The translations under genes were made by a program, and so were the position numbers. A stretch of DNA of 64,000 nt. Source: Paraphysomonas bandaiensis. Lineage: Eukaryota > Chrysophyceae. Positions 59,823 to 64,000 of the stretch are shown piece after piece. Location: positions 62,001 to 126,000 of the forward strand of contig CBFFRP010000151.1 in NCBI GenBank assembly GCA_965644295.1, read 5' to 3'. Position 1 is the stretch's first letter, and every line of letters starts with the position of its first letter. Under the pieces are notes generated by a model, which searched no databases, was not told the DNA's origin, and saw nothing but the letters and a program-made list of their open reading frames with translations.

Positions 59823-60678
59823 TACATACATACATACATACATACATACATACATACATACATACATACATACATACATACATACATACATACATACATA
59901 CATACATACATACATACATACATACATACATACATACATACATACATACATACATACATACATACATACATACATACATACATACATACATACATACATA
60001 CATACATACATACATACATACATACATACATACATACATACATACATACATACATACATACATACATACATACATACATACATACATACATACATACATA
60101 CATACATACATACATACATACATACATACATACATACATACATACATACATACATACATACATACATACATACATACATACATACATACATACATACATA
60201 CATACATACATACATACATACATACATACATACATACATACATACATACATACATACATACATACATACATACATACATACATACATACATACATACATA
60301 CATACATACATACATACATACATACATACATACATACATACATACATACATACATACATACATACATACATACATACATGCATACATACATACATACATA
60401 CATACATACATACATACATACATACATACATACATACATACATACATACATACATACATACATACATACATACATACATACATACATACATACATACATA
60501 CATACATACATACATACATACCTACATACAGACATACCTACATACAGACATACATACATACATACATACATACATACATACATACATACATACATACATA
60601 CATACATACATACATACATACATACATACATACATACATACATACATACATACATACATACATACATACATACATACA
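59823..60678. repeat. CATA tetranucleotide array 3
   Basis: About 855 bp of (CATA)n with a CATG variant near 60379 and a variant block (CCTACATACAGACATA) at 60520-60550. It starts against MITE copy g. Confidence 0.98.
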
Positions 60679-61050
60679 CTCCACCCACTCATTCTTCTAC
60701 ACAGCAACCATTTCCCCCTGTACACATATTCTTCCTCCTAATGATTGGTGAGGGATCTCTTATCATTCTAATGGACATACACATCTATACTATGAGAAAT
60801 TCCTCTACTCTCCTACATACACATACATACATACATACATACACATACATACATATACATACATACATACCACTCCTCTCCATATCACTCTCTCTATAGG
60901 AACATTATCATATTAACAAGGCAATTTATCGTACATCTTGTAGATATTAAATAAACTAATTCATAAAACTTTGTGAATATATCTGTGGATTTGTGTTACA
61001 TCTCTTCGTTTGATTCTTCATAGATTTATCTTATTAACAGTTAATTAAAG
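60679..61050. other. 5' flank of NSA2
   Basis: Short ACATACATACATACATAC tracts at 60815-60870; the remainder is AT-rich promoter-like sequence. Confidence 0.5.
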
Positions 61051-62030
61051 ATGGTATGTATATATAGAGAGATACATAGAGATAGTGATCTAATTGTATT
61101 ATATAGCCACAACATGAACATATGGAGCGGCATAAAAAGCTGCATGGTGTCCGTATGGACCAAATGGAGAGAGAGTAAGTGTATATATATTGTATAGTAT
61201 GGTGAAGTGTATGTATGACAATGGAGCTCATATGTTTTATGTATATAGCCGTAAAAGGGAGGCCAGACGTGCTCATAAAATCTCTCAGTTTGCTCAGAAG
61301 TCATTTGGTCTTCGTGCTAAATTGTTTAATCAAAAGCGTTTCAAGGAGAAGGCTGCAATGAAGAAGACCCTTGCTCTTCACCAGCAGGGAAGCAACAAGC
61401 ATGCTAACGATGAGAAGATGACAGACGGTATGTGTCCATCCCTTCTATTATATCCATCTTTCTGCTATACTGAATTTGTATAATACTTTCCCCTCAGGAG
61501 CTGTTCCTGCTTATCTTTTGGATCGTGAGGAGGTTTCCCGGGCCAAGGTTCTGTCTAACACGGTCAAGCAGAAGAGAAAAGAAAAGGCTGGAAAGTGGAC
61601 AGTCCCCATACCTAAGGTCAAGCCAGTAGCGGATGATGAAATGTTCCGTCAATTCAAATCCGGAAAACGCCAAAAGAAGAACTGGAAGCGTATGATCACA
61701 AAGGTTACATTCGTGGGTGATGCCTACACCCGTAAAGCTCCAAAATACGAGAGATTTATCCGCCCGACTGGTCTTCGGTTTAAGAAAGCCCATGTTACAC
61801 ATCCTGAACTTAAAACAACCTTCTGTTTGGATATCCTGGGGGTTAAAAAGAACCCATCCTCCTCATTATATACTAACCTCGGTGTGATCACCAAAGGTAC
61901 TATTGTTGAGGTCAATGTGAGTGAGTTGGGTCTGGTTACACAGTCTGGCAAGGTTGTATGGGGGAAATATGCACAAGTTACCAACCACCCTGAGATGGAC
62001 GGATGCATTAATGCGGTGTTGTTGGTGTAA
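61051..62030 (+). CDS. NSA2: Ribosome biogenesis protein NSA2
   Basis: Exons 61051-61053, 61107-61174, 61249-61427 and 61498-62030 join to 260 residues, the usual length for NSA2. The first exon is only the ATG; the intron follows directly and the protein continues [14 protein letters not shown], matching the family start (MPQNEYIERH.KKHG). [36 protein letters not shown] and the ending [20 protein letters not shown] are nearly invariant in eukaryotes. NSA2 acts in late pre-60S maturation in nucleolus and nucleus, around 27S pre-rRNA processing, and shares its C-terminal beta fold with ribosomal protein eS8. Codon use is less AT-rich than in most neighbours' first exons, as expected for a highly expressed gene. 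Confidence 0.96.
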
Positions 62031-62795
62031 GAGGAAACCTTAGTCTAGATACTCGATGTACGGAAATAGTTTCTAATAATTATATTTATGCCTTGAAACA
62101 AGTTCTGGGTAGTTATGCATTTTTAGCAAGCTTGCAATTTTAGTATAATGGAATAAAATAGCACTGTACTACGCATGCTCTTATCGCTTGCCCATCCCTA
62201 TAACTATAGCAGACTGGGGTCGAATTCCTGCGATATCAGTGGAGCATGGAAATTAATTTGTTTACCTTCTGTCTACTCGTGTACTCTACTCTGGTTGAAA
62301 ATTATTTTATCGGTGGCCAAACTCGGTATCCATAGGCTCTGCAACGTACCTATCGGAACTTCGTGCATACCTCATAGCTTATAGCCTAATAGGTAGTCCT
62401 ATCAACATTACATATAGGTAAATGCCGATCACTCACAGTTGTAGCTCATAGGTACCATCACACACCCATAGGCCATAGGTGATAATATGAGTATTTATAG
62501 CTCATGTAAAGTGATTCCGTACATTTGGTAGAGTTGATACAGGTAAGTGATTCTTTTCCTCAGAGTCAATGCTACATGTGGTGATATATATTTCTAACAT
62601 ATAAATGATGCTATATATAGTGATGTTTACTTCCAATACGCCGAAATGAAATATCTTCCCACCCCCGCAGCGATCGACTACATTTGAACGTAAAGTCAAT
62701 AGAAAAGTGCTCCTTATTATCAAAATAAACGCAATAAAACGCATAATCATTATAAACAATTGCAAAGTTATATGTACCACTTTCCCACTCATTGT
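62031..62795. other. Intergenic between convergent genes
   Basis: Repeated CATAGG and TAGGT words near 62330-62480 (AGCTCATAGGTACC, GGCCATAGGTGA). No gene recognised. Confidence 0.4.
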
Positions 62796-63098
62796 CTATA
62801 GATCATCATCATCATCGTCGTCGTCATCATCATCATCATACGGACTCTTATACTTAAGTTCTTTACATACTTTCCATACAGGATGCCACATACAATTAGA
62901 TGCTTTATATCTAAATGGAGAAACAGTTTCAAGAAATTCACCTGCAAAATCACGTCTGTATACTACAGTAGCTACCAGTGTAGCTAATAAAGCATATCCA
63001 GTAAGATCTACAACAAAATCTATAGTCAAAACTTTAGACATTCCTTTTTTAAAATGTTTTCTTAATAATCTGATATCTCTACCAAATGATGGATACAT
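62796..63098 (-). CDS. Small candidate membrane protein with poly-Asp tail
   Basis: A single-exon frame of 100 codons. A basic N-terminus (MYPSFGRDIRLLRKHFKKG) precedes one hydrophobic segment (FVVDLTGYALLATLVATVVY), and the protein ends in about a dozen Asp residues encoded by a GAT/GAC run. A basic helix followed by one membrane span would suit a mitochondrial inner-membrane subunit, but no family is recognised. The 5' flank has TATG repeats like other genes here, which supports a real gene. Confidence 0.5.
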   Translation of the reverse strand: MYPSFGRDIRLLRKHFKKGMSKVLTIDFVVDLTGYALLATLVATVVYRRDFAGEFLETVSPFRYKASNCMWHPVWKVCKELKYKSPYDDDDDDDDDDDDL

Positions 63099-63149
63099 TA
63101 TTTCAATGATTAGTTTTAATTATATGTATATAATTCTTTGAATGATAGT

Positions 63150-63215
63150 TTAATATGTATGTATATATATATATGTATGTATATATATATGTATGTATGT
63201 GTGTATGTATGTGTA
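63150..63215. repeat. TATG/TATATA microsatellite
   Basis: GTATGTATATATATATATG and TGTATGTATGTGTGTATGTA runs, about 55 bp upstream of the small candidate gene. Confidence 0.85.
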
Positions 63216-63520
63216 TTCATAGTATAGTGCTGCTACTGCTGCTGTAAGCCACACATAAACTACTACGACAGGACGTACAGTATAGACATATACATATACA
63301 TGTATACCAGTATATATTCAGAGTATTTCCAAAATCCGAAATATGATGCAGAGAAAATCAGAGAATTTGAATATTTATAGTTAGATTATTATAGAATTTT
63401 GATATTTATGGTCATAAAAAACATGTTTTTGATGTCTTTAGCTAGAAAGTTGTATTTTTTTCCTAGAAATTTATGCGACTTTCAGAAGAAGGGGAAAGGA
63501 ACCCTCTATTTTTAACAAAC
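63216..63520. other. Intergenic, nothing recognised
   Basis: AT-rich sequence with ATATTTATGGTCATAAAAAA-type runs; no gene. Confidence 0.4.
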
Positions 63521-63524
63521 AAAG

Positions 63525-63990
63525 TTTAAAATCTCCCCTTTTTTATGTTTTATGGTGTATAATTCTGTGATATTTATGATATTTCAGATATCGCCCACAT
63601 ATACAGAGTACATACTGTATAGTATGTGATAATCTCCCCTTTTTGATATTTTTATGTTGTAAATATTGGGATATTTATGATATACAGTATATATCTGTTG
63701 ATCTCCCCTTTTTGATATGTATACGTTGTAAATATTAGGATATTTATGATATCGCCCATATACATTATAATCTCCCCGTTTTGATATTTATACATAGAAC
63801 TGGAGGATCATACTGCTGTTTTTCAAGGGGATTATCTGAAATATCATAAATATCCCAATATTTACATCATGAAAATCTCAAAAGGGGTATATACAGTTAA
63901 TGGGGGGGATATATATCCCAATATTTACACAATGAAAATATCAAAAAGGAGTATCCTGTATATATGGGCGATATCTGAGTGTTCTATATA
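63525..63990. repeat. AT-rich direct and inverted repeats built on TCTCCCCTTTTTGATAT
   Basis: AATCTCCCCTTTTT followed by GTAAATATTGGGATATTTAT recurs at about 63528, 63630, 63698 and 63768. The reverse complement (ATAAATATCCCAATATTTAC) lies at about 63845 and a shortened form at 63910, so the end of the window is a cluster of direct repeats facing inverted ones. Confidence 0.8.
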
Positions 63991-64000
63991 TAATATACAC

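Noticed and set aside
62210-62235. Possible tRNA T-arm (GGGTCGAATTCC)
   Set aside because: No matching acceptor, D-arm or anticodon stem around it.

Overview
The window is nuclear DNA from an intron-rich, AT-leaning eukaryotic protist. Most genes are split by short GT-AG introns of about 50-110 nt. TAA, TAG and TGA are all used as stops. The ribosome-biogenesis factor NSA2, a cGMP-dependent protein kinase, a GH31 alpha-glucosidase with a trefoil domain and an aquaglyceroporin are plainly eukaryotic. A giant DUF3638-type protein, an ATP-grasp protein of a type I associate with oomycetes and diatoms, and a Crypton-like tyrosine-recombinase relic make me lean towards a stramenopile. That placement is inference; no rRNA or organelle marker is present.

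Layout. 1-3461 (+): 3' end of a giant EF-hand/lectin-domain protein. 3.5-10.9 kb: a retrotransposon graveyard with a copia reverse-transcriptase scrap, gag and zinc-knuckle fragments, a 2.4-kb near-perfect palindrome of a gag region, two retropepsin-like regions, and an LTR with a polypurine tract on one side and a primer-binding-like site on the other. 10.9-15.3 kb (-): a 12-exon coiled-coil protein with two GOLD-like domains. 15.4-19.3 kb: two large CATA arrays around a tyrosine-recombinase pseudogene. 19.5-22.9 kb (+): GH31 alpha-glucosidase. 22.9-25.2 kb: a dispersed repeat and a strongly G-skewed segment. 25.2-26.9 kb (-): an Arg-rich protein of unknown role. 27-29 kb: MITE copies and an unknown 434-residue protein. 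29.4-32.4 kb (-): a Harbinger transposase relic split by a young 2.2-kb LTR element. 33.0-33.9 kb (-): aquaglyceroporin. 34.4-34.9 kb: three MITE copies. 35.0-38.0 kb (+): PKG. 39.3-45.2 kb (-): a 24-exon exportin-like protein, divergent from an ATP-grasp protein (45.7-47.8 kb, +). 48.0-48.2 kb: solo LTR. 48.7-51.7 kb (-): a tandem YccV plus TPR protein. 53.3-55.6 kb (-): an LRR protein. 56.7-58.3 kb (+): an unknown repeat-bearing protein. 58.8-60.7 kb: LTR, MITE and a third CATA array. 61.05-62.03 kb (+): NSA2. 62.8-63.1 kb (-): a small membrane-protein candidate. 63.5-64.0 kb: AT-rich direct and inverted repeats.

The genes do not form an operon or an obvious pathway. Three window-wide patterns stand out. 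CATA/TATG tetranucleotide tracts lie almost always in the 5' flank of a gene. First exons have much more AT-rich codon use than later exons of the same gene. Young mobile elements, including an LTR element with 2 mismatches between its LTRs and a nearly identical palindrome, point to recent transposition. The most unusual details are the nested LTR-in-Harbinger insertion, the NSA2 first exon that consists only of ATG, and the unusual domain combinations (two GOLD-like domains, two YccV domains with TPRs, and a PKG with a broken second cyclic-nucleotide pocket).
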